Positions 16,314 through 27,900 of a DNA stretch of 44,411 nucleotides are shown here, piece after piece. Numbering within the stretch: position 1 is the first letter of the stretch; the number at the start of each line of letters is the position of its first letter. The position numbers and the translations under genes are program-made. Where the stretch lies: the NCBI GenBank assembly GCA_016786785.1, contig JAEUVR010000338.1, positions 1 through 44,411 of the forward strand, written 5' to 3'. Below the pieces are notes generated by a model, which was given only the letters and a program-made list of their open reading frames with translations, had not been told where the DNA came from and searched no databases. Source of the stretch: Chitinophagaceae bacterium (GTDB lineage Bacteria > Bacteroidota > Bacteroidia > Chitinophagales > Chitinophagaceae).

Positions 16314-16961
16314 ATGGATATCAGGGTAGCCGTATTTGAAGACAACAAACTGGTACGCGATGCCATGAAGGAGATTCTGAATGAATCGCCGGGGTTTGTT
16401 TGTACCGGATCCTTTCCGAATGGAGAAGACTGGGAATCGGATATCAGGAACAGCAATCCCCATGTGATACTAATGGACATTGAAATGCCAGGAATAAACG
16501 GCATTGAGCTGACCAAAAAAATCCGCTCGCATTTTCCGGATATAAAAATACTGGCACAAACGGTTTTTAACGATAATGACCGCATTTTTCATATGCTTTG
16601 TAACGGCGCATCCGGTTACCTGCTTAAAACAGACCCTCCTTCCCGGTATCTTGACGCAGTACGGGAAGTGTATAACGGAGGAGCGGCCATCAATACCGCT
16701 ATTGCAAAAAAAATCCTTGGATTTTTCAGCAACAGTAACGTTATTCTTGTCGAGCCTTCGAATCATGATTACCAGATCAGCGACAGGGAAAAAGAAATAT
16801 TAAACCATATGGTGAAAGGGCTCGATTCCAAGGCTATAGCGGCAAAGCTGTTTATCAGCTATGAAACGGTGCGCACGCACGTGAAGCATATTTATAAAAA
16901 ACTCCATGTGGCCAGCCGCAACGAGGCCGTAATGAAAGCAATACAGAAGCGGCTGATATAG
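16314..16961 (+). CDS. LuxR/NarL-family response regulator
   Basis: A 215-residue response regulator. The receiver domain (1-120) has the acidic pair E9-D10, phospho-acceptor D55 in ILMDIEMPG, and the conserved Lys in YLLKTD. The output is a LuxR-type helix-turn-helix (about 150-215) reading ISDREKEILNHMVKG, then TVRTHVKHIYKKL. Regulators of this type are phosphorylated by HisKA_3 kinases. A suitable kinase is encoded 534 bp downstream on the same strand, with a small gene read in the opposite direction between them. It has its own strong promoter and probably controls neighbouring surface-protein genes, but this is inference. Confidence 0.93.
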   Translation: MDIRVAVFEDNKLVRDAMKEILNESPGFVCTGSFPNGEDWESDIRNSNPHVILMDIEMPGINGIELTKKIRSHFPDIKILAQTVFNDNDRIFHMLCNGASGYLLKTDPPSRYLDAVREVYNGGAAINTAIAKKILGFFSNSNVILVEPSNHDYQISDREKEILNHMVKGLDSKAIAAKLFISYETVRTHVKHIYKKLHVASRNEAVMKAIQKRLI

Positions 16962-17037
16962 TTCCGGATACATTGTTATTAATTCCCGCCTTATATACCA
17001 ACGCCATTTACAATATTAGTTTCCGCATTGCCAGGCA

Positions 17038-17466
17038 TCACTCATTGCCTGAAAAATTATTGGCTTCTATGCTATTAAGGCTTATAAGGCCTATTTCCAG
17101 CGTTAGCTTCCGGCGCTCGCAGGCATCGCTGATCACCTTAAAGGAAAGAGAAGAAGCCTCTCTGCTGAATGTATAATATCCGGTATCTGAATAGTTGCAT
17201 AAAATAATAGGTTTTTCGAGATCGTCCCATATTACCAGCGTGTCTTGCATTATTTTGTACCCGCCGAATATTTCTGAGCTCTGCACCATGTTGGTCACAT
17301 TCACCTTAAAAGTATTATTATCTTTAAAATGTATTTTAAAATCGAGCGTGTTATGCCATTTGGAAGTCCATGTGCCGGAGAAAGGATTTAATTTGGCAGA
17401 CTTGCGCCGACAAGCGAAACATATTCCTAACAGTAGGGCTAATAGGGGCAGATAACGAACCATCAT
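17038..17466 (-). CDS. Small putative lipoprotein, lipocalin-like
   Basis: A 142-residue exported protein without firm family. The hydrophobic N-terminus (MMVRYLPLLALLLGICFAC) ends in cysteines at 16 and 19 followed by RRKS, consistent with a lipoprotein although the lipobox is imperfect. The mature part has the pattern FSGTWTSKWHNTLDFKIHFKDN, which resembles the G-x-W strand A of lipocalin-like domains common in Bacteroidota lipoproteins. It lies between the response-regulator and sensor-kinase genes on the opposite strand, and its start is only 28 bp from that of the kinase, so the two promoters must overlap. ATG codons 1 and 2 are both possible starts. It could be an accessory sensor for the kinase; this is speculation. 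Confidence 0.7.
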   Translation of the reverse strand: MMVRYLPLLALLLGICFACRRKSAKLNPFSGTWTSKWHNTLDFKIHFKDNNTFKVNVTNMVQSSEIFGGYKIMQDTLVIWDDLEKPIILCNYSDTGYYTFSREASSLSFKVISDACERRKLTLEIGLISLNSIEANNFSGNE

Positions 17467-17494
17467 TAAATATACGATAATTCATTATAAATAA

Positions 17495-20400
17495 GTGTAT
17501 TATAGGCATAATACCATAAGATTACCAGCAAAGCGCATCCGATCTGCTTATAAATATGGCATTGTATTACTAACAGGTTTGTTTACCTGCTTGTATTGGC
17601 CATCGCAGGCGCAGCAACATATGATACAACCATCATTGTTTCGGGTATACGCCAGCGCCGATGGTTTGTCCAGCAGTAGGATAAACAGTATCCACGCCGA
17701 CAATAATAATTACCTGTTTATCGGCACAGATCATGGCCTTAATATTTTTGATGGCAACAAATTTAAAAGGTTTTATGCATCTGCGAGCAGGAGCGGAAAC
17801 GGCCTTTCAAGCAATATGATCAGAAATATTGTATGCGATAGCCTCGTGAAATGGATCGTCACCGATCGCGGAGGCATAGATTGTTATTTTAATCAGAGCG
17901 ATTATTCCATCAGCTATACGCATAACCCGCATAATCCTAATAGCCTGATAAGCGATGAGGTAAACGATATCTATTTGTCGAAGAATAAAAAAATATTCAT
18001 CGGCTCCCGTAATGGCCTGAGCATATTTACGCGGGAAAAAGGCAGCTTTGAAAATCTTATTGCCCATCCCGTTTCAGGGCAGCCGCTCGACATCAGGAGC
18101 TTTGCCGAGTCGGCAGAGGGCATAATGTGGATGGGAACGAATAAACAGGGATTGATCTATTTTCACCCCGATTCGGGTATCCGCGCAGTTAAAGGCCTGC
18201 CGAAGGAGATAGCTATGAGTGGGATAAACGGTCTGGCATATGCCGCAAAAGAAAAGCTTTTATTACTGAGTATTGAAAACGCAGTATGGCAAGTCAGCCT
18301 GGACGATTTGTACAATCCAACCAAATGGACGCCGGTCTTTAAATTGAAGCAAGAGGGGAATATTACTGCAATTGAAAGGAGCGCCGAAGGGAGTATCTGG
18401 ATAGGCACGAAGGATGATGGATTATATATCTGCCATCAGGACGGTTATACGGAACACCTGAAAAGCGATGACCCGAACGCGCAGGGAATACCCATCGATA
18501 ATATAAGGGATATTTTTTGCGACCCGAATGGGATAGTCTGGGTCGGCTCCTCGAAAGGACTGCTTAGTTACAATGAGCGGCTGTCCAGGTTCCCCCTGTT
18601 AAAGACAACCATTAAGCGGCTTAATAAAACCATTCCTTCCGAACCGATCGGTTTATGCGCCTGGAAGAACTACCTCATAGCGGCGACCAATAATGGAGCT
18701 TGGATCACGGATACCGTAACCAATCAATCATTCCATGCCTCAATAAATGATAGTAAAGGAAAAGTTATTCCATTTACGCAAGTCGGCGCGATAGATGAAC
18801 AGTTATTTATATGGGGCGAATCAGGGATTTACCAACTCCATATTAATAACGGAAAGGCTTCGCTGTCGGCCCCGGAGTTATTACGCGATTTCAGGGATCA
18901 GACCAGCCATGCAATCAGCGATATGATCAAAGCCGGGCCCGCGGTATTCTGGCTGGCGCCGGTCCGCCTTCCTTATATTTTTGCGCTCAACACGGAGACC
19001 CGGAAAGCGGACACAATCGCGCTGCCTGCCGGGAAAAAAATTTTGGCCTATCCGGAGACATACAATCGCGGAACAAAGTTCCTCAAATGGAAAAATGACA
19101 GTATCCTGATCGGCGCTTATGGGCGGTTACTCTCGGCCTCCGCAAACGGCTCGCCGGCCAATGTTATTACAGCGTTATCAGATCCGCTTCGCAACAGTAT
19201 GGTGAATGATCTGTATGATGATGGAAAATATATCTGGATAGCCAGTTCTACGAATGGACTGATTCAATATGATCCCGGTAGCAAGACCGTCAGGGCGTAT
19301 AACAATGATCATGGCGTTAGTGATAATTGTTTGCAGGGCATACTTCCCGATGAAGAAGGAAATCTCTGGCTCACAGGCAACCGGGGATTATCGGTATTAC
19401 AAAAATCTACCGGTAAGATAACGGCATATCATGTTCAGCAGGGGCTTCCCTCCCAGGAATTTAATGTGGGGGGGAGAGCGGCTTTCAAGGATGGAACGAT
19501 GTTCTTTTCTACGCCTGAAGGCATCGTGCGCGTTAACAAACGAGAGTGGAAAAACGGTTCTCGTCCCGGGTTTCATCTGGCTATCAGCAGCCTTGAAGTA
19601 AATGACAGGGTTTTTTCTGAATTCGATCTACATCTTGCCAATGAAGTAAGGGCGCTAACCACAGATTACGGAGAAGAAATTTCAATATCCTTTTCACCGG
19701 TTAACTATGCAGATAATAACGATTACCTGCTACAGTATAAAGTAAAAGAGGAAGAATGGCACAATTTATCGCCGTTAACAGATATTTTATTGACCAGGCT
19801 CGAACCCGGCTGGCATCAACTAGAGGTACGCGGAGTTGATGCAGAAGGGAAGGTTATCGAAAATCCTTTTTCGATGCGTATCGGCATTACGCCGCTGTAT
19901 TATCAGCGATGGCAGTTCAGGATGTTGCTGGCAGTCGCATTCCTGGGTATTATTTGGGGGATTTATAAATACAGGATCCGGCAATTAAAAAAGATCAATA
20001 AAGTACGCGCAAAAATATCCCGCGATCTGCACGACGAAGTGGGCGCTACGCTCAGCGGTTTGTCGATGACCAGCCATCTTGCCAGAAAATACCTTGACAA
20101 CCGGCAACCGGTCGAGGTATTGAGATTGCTGGATGTGATGCAGCGGACCGCTATCGATATGACCGCCAAGCTGAGCGATATTGTATGGGTCATTAACCCC
20201 GGCCGGGATTCAATAAAGGAGCTGGTGAACCGGCTGGAAGAATTTGCCTTATCTGCGGTGGATGCCGAAACGATGACCGTAACTACCAGGGTCCCGGAAA
20301 ACCTGTCGAATTATAAATCGAACATGGAGGTCCGGAAAAATGTTTATCTGATCGGTAAAGAAGCCATTAATAACGCTATAAAGTATAGCGATGCCACCTT

Positions 20401-20602
20401 ACTGGAATTAATAACCGAAGATTTTCATACTCACCTGAGATTCACCATACGCGATAATGGAAAAGGCTTTGATCCTCAAATGATAATCAGAGGAAACGGC
20501 TTGAATAATATGCATCAAAGAGCCGGCGAGATAAAAGCCAGGCTGGCGATAGACGCCGCGCCGGGAATTGGCACAACCGTTTCCGTTTACTATAAGAAAT
20601 AA
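17495..20602 (+). CDS. Two-component regulator propeller sensor histidine kinase
   Basis: A 1035-residue membrane sensor. After a signal-anchor (about 20-40) comes a long periplasmic part with about 12-14 Reg_prop strands (for example YASADGLSSSRINSI, IWIGTKDDGLYI, IWVGSSKGLLSYN, LWLTGNRGLSV), forming two seven-bladed propellers, then a Y_Y_Y domain (about 735-800) and one transmembrane helix (about 810-828). The cytoplasmic kinase has a HisKA_3 H-box with H846 in RDLHDEVGATLSG, an N-box KEAINNAIKYS and a G-box DNGKG (987-991). There is no fused receiver or HTH, unlike HTCS hybrids, so a separate regulator is needed; the LuxR protein at 16314-16961 is the natural partner. The start is GTG at 17495; the first in-frame ATG (residue 42) would lose the signal peptide. 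Confidence 0.92.
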   Translation: MYYRHNTIRLPAKRIRSAYKYGIVLLTGLFTCLYWPSQAQQHMIQPSLFRVYASADGLSSSRINSIHADNNNYLFIGTDHGLNIFDGNKFKRFYASASRSGNGLSSNMIRNIVCDSLVKWIVTDRGGIDCYFNQSDYSISYTHNPHNPNSLISDEVNDIYLSKNKKIFIGSRNGLSIFTREKGSFENLIAHPVSGQPLDIRSFAESAEGIMWMGTNKQGLIYFHPDSGIRAVKGLPKEIAMSGINGLAYAAKEKLLLLSIENAVWQVSLDDLYNPTKWTPVFKLKQEGNITAIERSAEGSIWIGTKDDGLYICHQDGYTEHLKSDDPNAQGIPIDNIRDIFCDPNGIVWVGSSKGLLSYNERLSRFPLLKTTIKRLNKTIPSEPIGLCAWKNYLIAATNNGAWITDTVTNQSFHASINDSKGKVIPFTQVGAIDEQLFIWGESGIYQLHINNGKASLSAPELLRDFRDQTSHAISDMIKAGPAVFWLAPVRLPYIFALNTETRKADTIALPAGKKILAYPETYNRGTKFLKWKNDSILIGAYGRLLSASANGSPANVITALSDPLRNSMVNDLYDDGKYIWIASSTNGLIQYDPGSKTVRAYNNDHGVSDNCLQGILPDEEGNLWLTGNRGLSVLQKSTGKITAYHVQQGLPSQEFNVGGRAAFKDGTMFFSTPEGIVRVNKREWKNGSRPGFHLAISSLEVNDRVFSEFDLHLANEVRALTTDYGEEISISFSPVNYADNNDYLLQYKVKEEEWHNLSPLTDILLTRLEPGWHQLEVRGVDAEGKVIENPFSMRIGITPLYYQRWQFRMLLAVAFLGIIWGIYKYRIRQLKKINKVRAKISRDLHDEVGATLSGLSMTSHLARKYLDNRQPVEVLRLLDVMQRTAIDMTAKLSDIVWVINPGRDSIKELVNRLEEFALSAVDAETMTVTTRVPENLSNYKSNMEVRKNVYLIGKEAINNAIKYSDATLLELITEDFHTHLRFTIRDNGKGFDPQMIIRGNGLNNMHQRAGEIKARLAIDAAPGIGTTVSVYYKK

Positions 20603-20619
20603 AATCGGCAACCGCCTAA

Positions 20620-20638
20620 AATACCCCAATGGGGTATT
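20620..20638 (+). terminator. Hairpin after the sensor-kinase gene
   Basis: AATACCCCAATGGGGTATT forms a perfect 8-bp stem with a three-base loop, 17 bp after the kinase stop. It is followed by GTTCGTTCTATT, only a weak T-rich tail, so it may be a terminator, a 3'-end stabiliser or a binding site. Confidence 0.45.
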
Positions 20639-20823
20639 GTTCGTTCTATTCAATAGTCTAAACTTCGCTGACAGATATATTCAACTTTCTGAAAAGCCGT
20701 TTCATGTACTCTGACCCAGCGATTCCTCGCTGAGTTGGACTCATTCTAAAATTAATACGGATAAAACATCCATGTAAAAAATTTTGCATGGCAGGTTCGA
20801 TCAGGTAAATAAAAAATATACTG

Positions 20824-21897
20824 ATGAAAATATTGTACGCTACGGCTTTGACCCCAATCTTCTTATTGTTTTTTTCTGTTTCTGAAGCCAAGATACTGCG
20901 GATCGGGTACCCCGGCGTGGCCCTCGCAGAAACAGATTATGCTACATTCGCGCTCGCGCACAATGCTGCGGCGCCAGGAGACACTATTCAGATCTACGGC
21001 GTTGTGAGCAGCGGTTCTACCGTTACCAAAAGGCTGGTGATACAGGGATTTGGTTATAACCTCGACATGGCTACAGGATTGCAGGCGATTACAGGATATA
21101 CTGAAGATGCCCCCTCCCAGGTTCCGCTCACTTTTCAGACAGGTTCGGAATATTCCATTGCAGAAGGCCTCCAGATTACTAGCCTTATCATACAGGCAAG
21201 TAACATTACGATCAGGAGATGCCGGATCATTAACTCCGTCGCCGGAGTAGGCCTCTCCGCTAACGTCCAGGATGTGGATTTTCACAGTTGCGTCTTTGTT
21301 TATGCATTTAATGTTGGCGCCTCTGCTTACAAGAGCACAGGCATACGGTTCTATAATTGCATCATGTTTGGAATAGTTGTAACCAATACCGCCAGTTCGG
21401 TGACATTATTGAATTGTTCGTCCCCCGAGGCAGGCGGCGTTTTCAATTTTGGCGGCGCATCTGCATTGGTCAAAAACTGTATCCTCAATTTTAACAACAA
21501 TACCAGCGCCAATGCTAATGCGGTGTATGAGAACAATATTTTTTTTGCCAGCCAGCCTACCACGTTGCCCACAGGGAATAATAATGTGTGGGGTCAGACT
21601 GTCGCAACCGTTTATAACAGGCTCGGCGGCGCATCTAATAATCCTTCCCTCCCATCCAACCCCGCTTTCGATGAAGCCTGGTATGAATTAAAACCCGGCT
21701 CTTCTCCGGCGCTTAACGCAGGTCGGAACGCGGCAGGCGAACCTACGAATTGCGGAATTTATGGGGGAGAACCTGTATATGGCTACAGGAAAGGCGGGTT
21801 GCCTGCCATTCCTTCTATTTATCAGCTTACCGCGCCATCTACCAATACTACGGGAGGAACCTACAATATTACCATCAGCGTAAAGAGCAATAATTAA
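20824..21897 (+). CDS. Secreted right-handed beta-helix-like protein
   Basis: A 357-residue secreted protein. The signal peptide is MKILYATALTPIFLLFFSVSEA. The body resembles a right-handed parallel beta-helix: short hydrophobic rungs with asparagine turns, such as ITIRRCRIINSVAG, VDFHSCVFVYAF, IRFYNCIMFGIVV, VTLLNCSSPEAGG and ALVKNCILNFNNN. This arrangement, together with the opening DYATFALAHNAAAPGDTIQIYG, is typical of pectate-lyase-like or NosD-like surface proteins. No catalytic signature is apparent, so a structural or binding role is as likely as polysaccharide cleavage. It lacks a T9SS C-terminal domain. The gene ends 21 bp before the giant secreted protein, so they are probably one operon and may act together at the cell surface. 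Confidence 0.8.
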   Translation: MKILYATALTPIFLLFFSVSEAKILRIGYPGVALAETDYATFALAHNAAAPGDTIQIYGVVSSGSTVTKRLVIQGFGYNLDMATGLQAITGYTEDAPSQVPLTFQTGSEYSIAEGLQITSLIIQASNITIRRCRIINSVAGVGLSANVQDVDFHSCVFVYAFNVGASAYKSTGIRFYNCIMFGIVVTNTASSVTLLNCSSPEAGGVFNFGGASALVKNCILNFNNNTSANANAVYENNIFFASQPTTLPTGNNNVWGQTVATVYNRLGGASNNPSLPSNPAFDEAWYELKPGSSPALNAGRNAAGEPTNCGIYGGEPVYGYRKGGLPAIPSIYQLTAPSTNTTGGTYNITISVKSNN

Positions 21898-21918
21898 TTA
21901 ATCAGCCAGGCATTCCTC

Positions 21919-24900
21919 ATGAAATTGTTCAAGCGTATATTGTTGTGGGTCGTGATATTTAGTCCGCTGTTCCTCGCCGCTCAATCGAATATTACCAGGG
22001 TAGAATATTTCATCGATAGAGATCCTGGTTACGGTAAGGCGCATATGCTCCCTATTAACGCTGCGCAGGATCTTAACAATATCGCCCTTCCCATCGATCC
22101 GGATACGATCAAACCCGGCGCTCATTCCTTATATGTCAGGGCGCTCAACGCCAATGGCGCCTGGAGCATGACCTTTAGCAAACTCTTTTACAAACCTTAT
22201 AGCGCGCCTTCCCTACCCGATCCCCCGGTTAATATTGTCCGGATAGAATATTATATCGATAATGATCCCGGGGCCGGCAACGCTATGCCCTTAAGCTTTA
22301 CCCACAATACCAATTTGTCCGATCTTATCATCCCTGTCGCAACATCTTCGTTGACCCCGGGCTCGCATACGCTGTATGCGCGGGCGCTGAATGCATCAGG
22401 CGTATGGAGCATGGCGCATAAATGGTCGTTCGTAAAACCCTTTGATGAAGAACACCCGCCTCTGCCCGACCCGGTCAATATCGACCGGATCGAATATTTT
22501 ATTGATAAAGATCCCGGTTATGGATTGGCGACAGAAGCGCCGTTTACAGCAGGCACAGATATAGCCAACCTCGTAATCACGCCTAATATAGATACGCTTA
22601 CGCCCCGCCTGGGACTGCATACTGTGTTTGTCAGGGCAAGAGATATAGACGGCAAATGGGGCATGACCCATTCGTTTGTCTTTACCATCATGCCCGAAAC
22701 CGAATTGTCTATTACCATCGGCGATATTACCGACGAAGTATGCGCCGGCGGCACGATCTATATTCCTTATACGGTGAGCTCCCCGCTCAACCCGGGCAAT
22801 ATATTCACCGCACAACTCTCGGGACCGAACGGCATGTTCGGCGCTTCCCCGCGGGTCATCGGCGCGCTTGCCGCCTCGGAATCCGGCGTCATTACCGCAG
22901 TTATTCCTGCAGATATAGGAGCCGGTTCCTCATACCGTATACGGGTACTCGCTTCTTCTCCTAAGGATACCAGCGAGGTATCGGGCGAAACCTTAACCAT
23001 TAACCGCGGGCCGGGAACAGGATTTTCTATTTCAGGGAATGCGACCCCCTGCAGCGGGCCTGAAATATATACTATCCGCCAAGCGCCTGCAGGAGAATAT
23101 ACATTTAACTGGTCGGTATCGGGAGGCGGCGAACTGCAAGTATCCAACGACACGGCTCGCATTAACTGGACCGAAGCAGGGAATTATATTGTCCAGTTGC
23201 AACTTACTGCATGCGGGAAAGAAGCGACAAAAACATTCCCGACATATGTAGCGCATTCCGTTCCCGCCGAAGCGCCTGTTATATCAGGGCCCGCAGGCAG
23301 GACGCTCCATGCCTCCGAAGCGCCGGCGCACTGGGGTTATCAATGGATAAAGGACGGGATAGATATTCCGGGCGCCACCGAAGCTTCCTATCATGCCGCC
23401 GCCAGCGGAAATTACCAGGCGGCGTTTACCAATGCCTGCGGAAAAGGAACAGCGTCAACCACCCTGACAATGGCTGCCAGCGCTGTATCGCAAACCATCA
23501 GCTTCCCCGATGTGTCGACGCAGAACATGGCCATAGGACTTTTTGTGAAACTGGGCGCTACCAGTAGTTCCGGGCTCCCTGTTTCGTACAGTATTGTCCA
23601 TGGAAATGGAAGCATATCCGGCGATACACTATGGATCAATGCGGCAGGAACCATCCAGGTAAGGGCAATACAGGCAGGCAATGAGACGTACGATATTGCT
23701 GAACCGGTTACAAAAAGCATTACTACGGTAAAAAGCACGCCGGCGATCAGTTTCCCTGATATCGCGCCGAAAAAGTATGGCGGAGATCCCTTTCCGCTTA
23801 GCGCCTCTTCTACCTCTGGAGAAAGGGTTTTGTACACAGTATTGTCGGGGCCCGCCACGATAACCAACGGCCTGTTGCGGCCAACAGGAGTGGGAACAGT
23901 ATCCGTGCGCGCTTATCAGAACGCTACGACAAGTTATAATGCCGCTGCTCCTGTAGAGAAAAGTTTTTGTATAGAAATAGATGCCATCGCTTCAGCGATC
24001 GGGGGACCGGCAACGGCTTGCCCAGGCGGATTTGTCTATTCCGTGCCCGCTATAAACGGCGCAACCTATACCTGGTCCGCCAGCGGCGGCGCTTCCATTA
24101 CAGGTTCCGGAAATACCGTAACCGTGAACTGGCCCGCTAACGGCATATACCAATTGAGCGTACGAGCCTCCGGCGGCTGCGGGTCGCAAAGCGAGACGCT
24201 GCAATCCAATGTAGTGATCAATACGGCTGTCACACCGGGACCCGCGACCAATATGCTGCCGGCAAATGGCGCCCTGAATGCAGTTATGCCGGTGAAATTA
24301 TCCTGGGCGCCCGGAAGTAATACCGACATGTATGATGTTTATGTATGGCCGGAGGATGAATCCCGGCCGTCTCAGCCTTTCTTCGCCGGTATTACAGCAA
24401 TAAATCAGACTATTGCCGCAGGGCTCGACGAGGGCCGCCTGTACAAATGGGAGGTGTTATCTAAAAACACCTGCGCATCTAATAGCAGCCCCGTTCAAAA
24501 TTTCAGCGTCGACTACGATACTGACCTCCCCGATCTTCGTATGCTTGCCATCGAGCACGCCGGGGAAGGTAATGCAGGAGAAACGATAGAGGTACGCTGG
24601 ACGGTCAAGAACGAAGGGCTGAAAGGCACAGGCAATAACCAATGGAACGACTTCGTATACCTTTCATCGGATAAAAGCCTGAATATATCGACAGATATTC
24701 TTTTAGGTAAATTCCAGAACCAGACCTATCTGAACCCGGGAGAGAGTTATACGCAGACCAAAACCCTGACTATTCCCGGAAAGATCTCAGGACCTTACTA
24801 CCTGTTCGTGATTACAGACAATAACGAAGCCGCCTGTCAGTTGGGGGGTAGCTGTGAAATAGAAAATGGATTAAGGACCGCTTCAAATTATGGCGTGCGC

Positions 24901-27900
24901 GAGTCAAACGAGATCAATAATTATAAATACGGGGATATCAGCATCAGCTATGGCAAACTGCCTGACCTTGTAGTTACTTCAGTAGCTGCGCCATCCCTCC
25001 TTTTCGGAGGAGATACCATTTCCGTTACTTACAGCGTAGCCAATCATGGCGACCTGACGGCCTATGGCATAAAAAGAAAACAATGCCCGAACATAAGGGC
25101 GCTGAGAAGCTGGATAGATAATATCTACATCTCGCTAGACTCGGTATTTGATAAATCGAGCAGCACGTTGCTGGCTTCCGGCGGCTTTGGTTTCAATATT
25201 GACTGCGACAACAATATCTATTACGATCCGCTTTATCAGGATTTTATTCCACCGGAAGGCGCTTACGGCAGAATTATAAAAAAAATACCTATTCCGCATA
25301 ATTACTTCGGCAAGTATTATATCCATGTATATACCGATGAACTGCAGAATGTGTTTGAAGGCTTATACGATGTAAACAATGTAGGCACCAGCAAGGGAAT
25401 TACTATTAATCTTCGTCCGCCGGCTGACCTGGACCTCACGCATGTATACACGCCGGATGTCGCCGTGTCCGGAGGAAAAGTAACGGTGCGCTGGAATGTA
25501 CAGAACAACGGGGCAAACAAGCCTTTTGAAAGCATATGGCGCGACAGCATATTTATTACCTCCGGCAGCGCGTTCAACTACGCTGAAGTGATTGCCCGGG
25601 GCGCATTTACCTATACCGAAGGCAGGAAATTCGGCTCTTCAGACGGTTATACCGGGCAGGCTACGCTGAATATCCCCGAAGGCGTATCGGGCGCCTATTA
25701 TGCGCACGTAAAAACAGATGCAGGAGGCAAAGTGTTTGAATACGATAAGGAACATAACAACTCAGACGTATCAAATGCTTTCCTGGTCACGTTGGCTACG
25801 CCTGTTGACCTGGTAATATCCTCCGTAACAGCGCCGGACTCTGTACGGGCCGGCAACCCCTTCAGGCTGATCCTGAAAATTGCCAACCAGGGAAGCGCGG
25901 CAGTAACCAGCCAGTTTTATAATAGAGTGTATGTAACGCCCGATTCCATGCTGAAGTCGGGATTATACAGCCTGGCCAACGTTCCATTTACCAGGGGACT
26001 GCTTGCCGGTCAGCAAAAAGCGGATACCCTGAACCTAACGCTGCCCGACGCCTATGCAGGGAAATCAGTCTACTTCATGGCAGTGGCAGACGCCAACAAT
26101 AATATCTACGAGCACGAGGCGGAAGACAATAACTCCTCTACCAGAGCGCAGCTTGAAGAGCCCGGCAAAACTTATGTAGGCGCCAAAACCCCTGTTGCAC
26201 ATGCGGATATCGTAGTGACTAACCTTACCGGATCCCTGGCTCCCGGCTCCAGGAAACTGACGCTGAGTTGGAAGATTGTAAATGAAGGCGCGGGCGCCAC
26301 TACTAAAGCGATGCGTAATCGAATTTATTTATCAGAGGATAATATCTTCGATCAGCATGATACGGAACTGACATCTGTTGCTCTTGGTAAAATATTAGCC
26401 CCGGCAGAAGCGGCGAGCCAGAGCATGGAGGTGGATCTGGCTCCTGAACTGTCGGGCAATAAATTCATCATTGTGCGCGCCGATGCAGATGAAATGGTGA
26501 CCAATGAAGCAGACCGGTCGAACAATACGGGCTCGACGCCGATCAATATACCCGTATTATCCCCCTCGAACCTATTGGCGTATTTACGGGAACCCTTCCC
26601 GGACGATGTTTATGCAGGCGGCGAGTTTTACCTCCATTATACGGTAGTTAATACCGGTTCAGGAACCACCTTTATGAACCAATGGTACGATGGCTCATAT
26701 TTTAGTGAAACGCCTTCCGTACCGGCAGGCGCCCAGGCTGGATATACCAGGCATACAAACGCGCTGGCGCCGGGAGCCGCTTATTCAGATAGTATACGGG
26801 TAATCGTACCCGCTAATCTTCTCGGCAACTATTACTTGATATTGAATACCGACAGCAAACGACAAAATTATGAAGCTGCCGACACAGCCAACAATATAAC
26901 CTCGATTCTTGTCAATATACAGCCTCCCCGGCAAACGGACCTGGCGGTGACAAACGTACAGATACCCTTATCTGCAGTTACAGGCAAACCGGTACTGATC
27001 GATTACACCGTCAAAAACCAGGGCAATCATCCGGTGAAAGCGCCCTTAACTGATGGAGCCTACCTCTCCGCCGATTATAGCTTTGAAAGCGCTGTCGACA
27101 GGCTGTTGGGTTCCCAGTTGCGGTCCAATATCCTGATCGAACCGGGAAACAGCGTAACCGGCCAGATCAAGGGAATAGCGCTTCCCGAAACGGATGGCGA
27201 CTACACGGCTATTGTACGAACCAATATTACCAATAAGATCAGCGAGACCAACCTGGAAAATAATCTGCTGGCAAGCGATGGCGTGATGACAATAAATGCC
27301 GTTCCGCTTAGTTTAGGGGTAACCAAAGAAGATGTACTACGCACACATGCGGACAGCGCCAGGTATTACAAGATAACTGTGCCTACAGGACTTGATATCC
27401 TGGTTACGCTTAATAGCTCGCTTTCGTCCTATGCCGGCAGGAACCTCATCAGGATGGCGTATAACAGGTTGCCCTCAGAATATATTTATGATGCCGCCAA
27501 TATCGACCCTTCGACGCTTGATCAGCAACTATTACTTTCTTCTTCCAATGCCGGCGATTATTATATCAAGATCGAAACAAAAGAAGCGCCTTCAAGTCAG
27601 GATATATCCGTGCTGGTAGAAGCCATGCCTTTCTCTATCCTTAAGATGACGCCCGGAACGGCTGGACAGGGAGATATCAGCGCTACCGTATATGGCGCCG
27701 GATTCAGAAATGGAGTAAGGGTATACCTGAAGAAATCCGGCGTAACAGTATCGGAAGCGATAGTGAGATCGTTCGTGAACAGCACGCGGCTTGATCTGCA
27801 ATGGAAACTCAGTAACGTGGCTTTGGGTACATACGACGTGGAGGTAGCAAACCCCGATGGCGGAACGGTTGTATTGAACGGTGGATTGACCCTTGAGAAA

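Noticed and set aside
20705-20745. Small inverted repeat CAGCGA-TTCC-TCGCTG upstream of the beta-helix gene
   Set aside because: A six-base stem of this kind is expected by chance in a window of this size and it has no T-run or partner site.
20658-20891. 77-codon minus-strand ORF with a hydrophobic stretch
   Set aside because: It overlaps the start and signal-peptide region of the beta-helix gene on the other strand, which explains the hydrophobic segment; the remainder has no known match. A shorter start at 20789 remains possible but unsupported.
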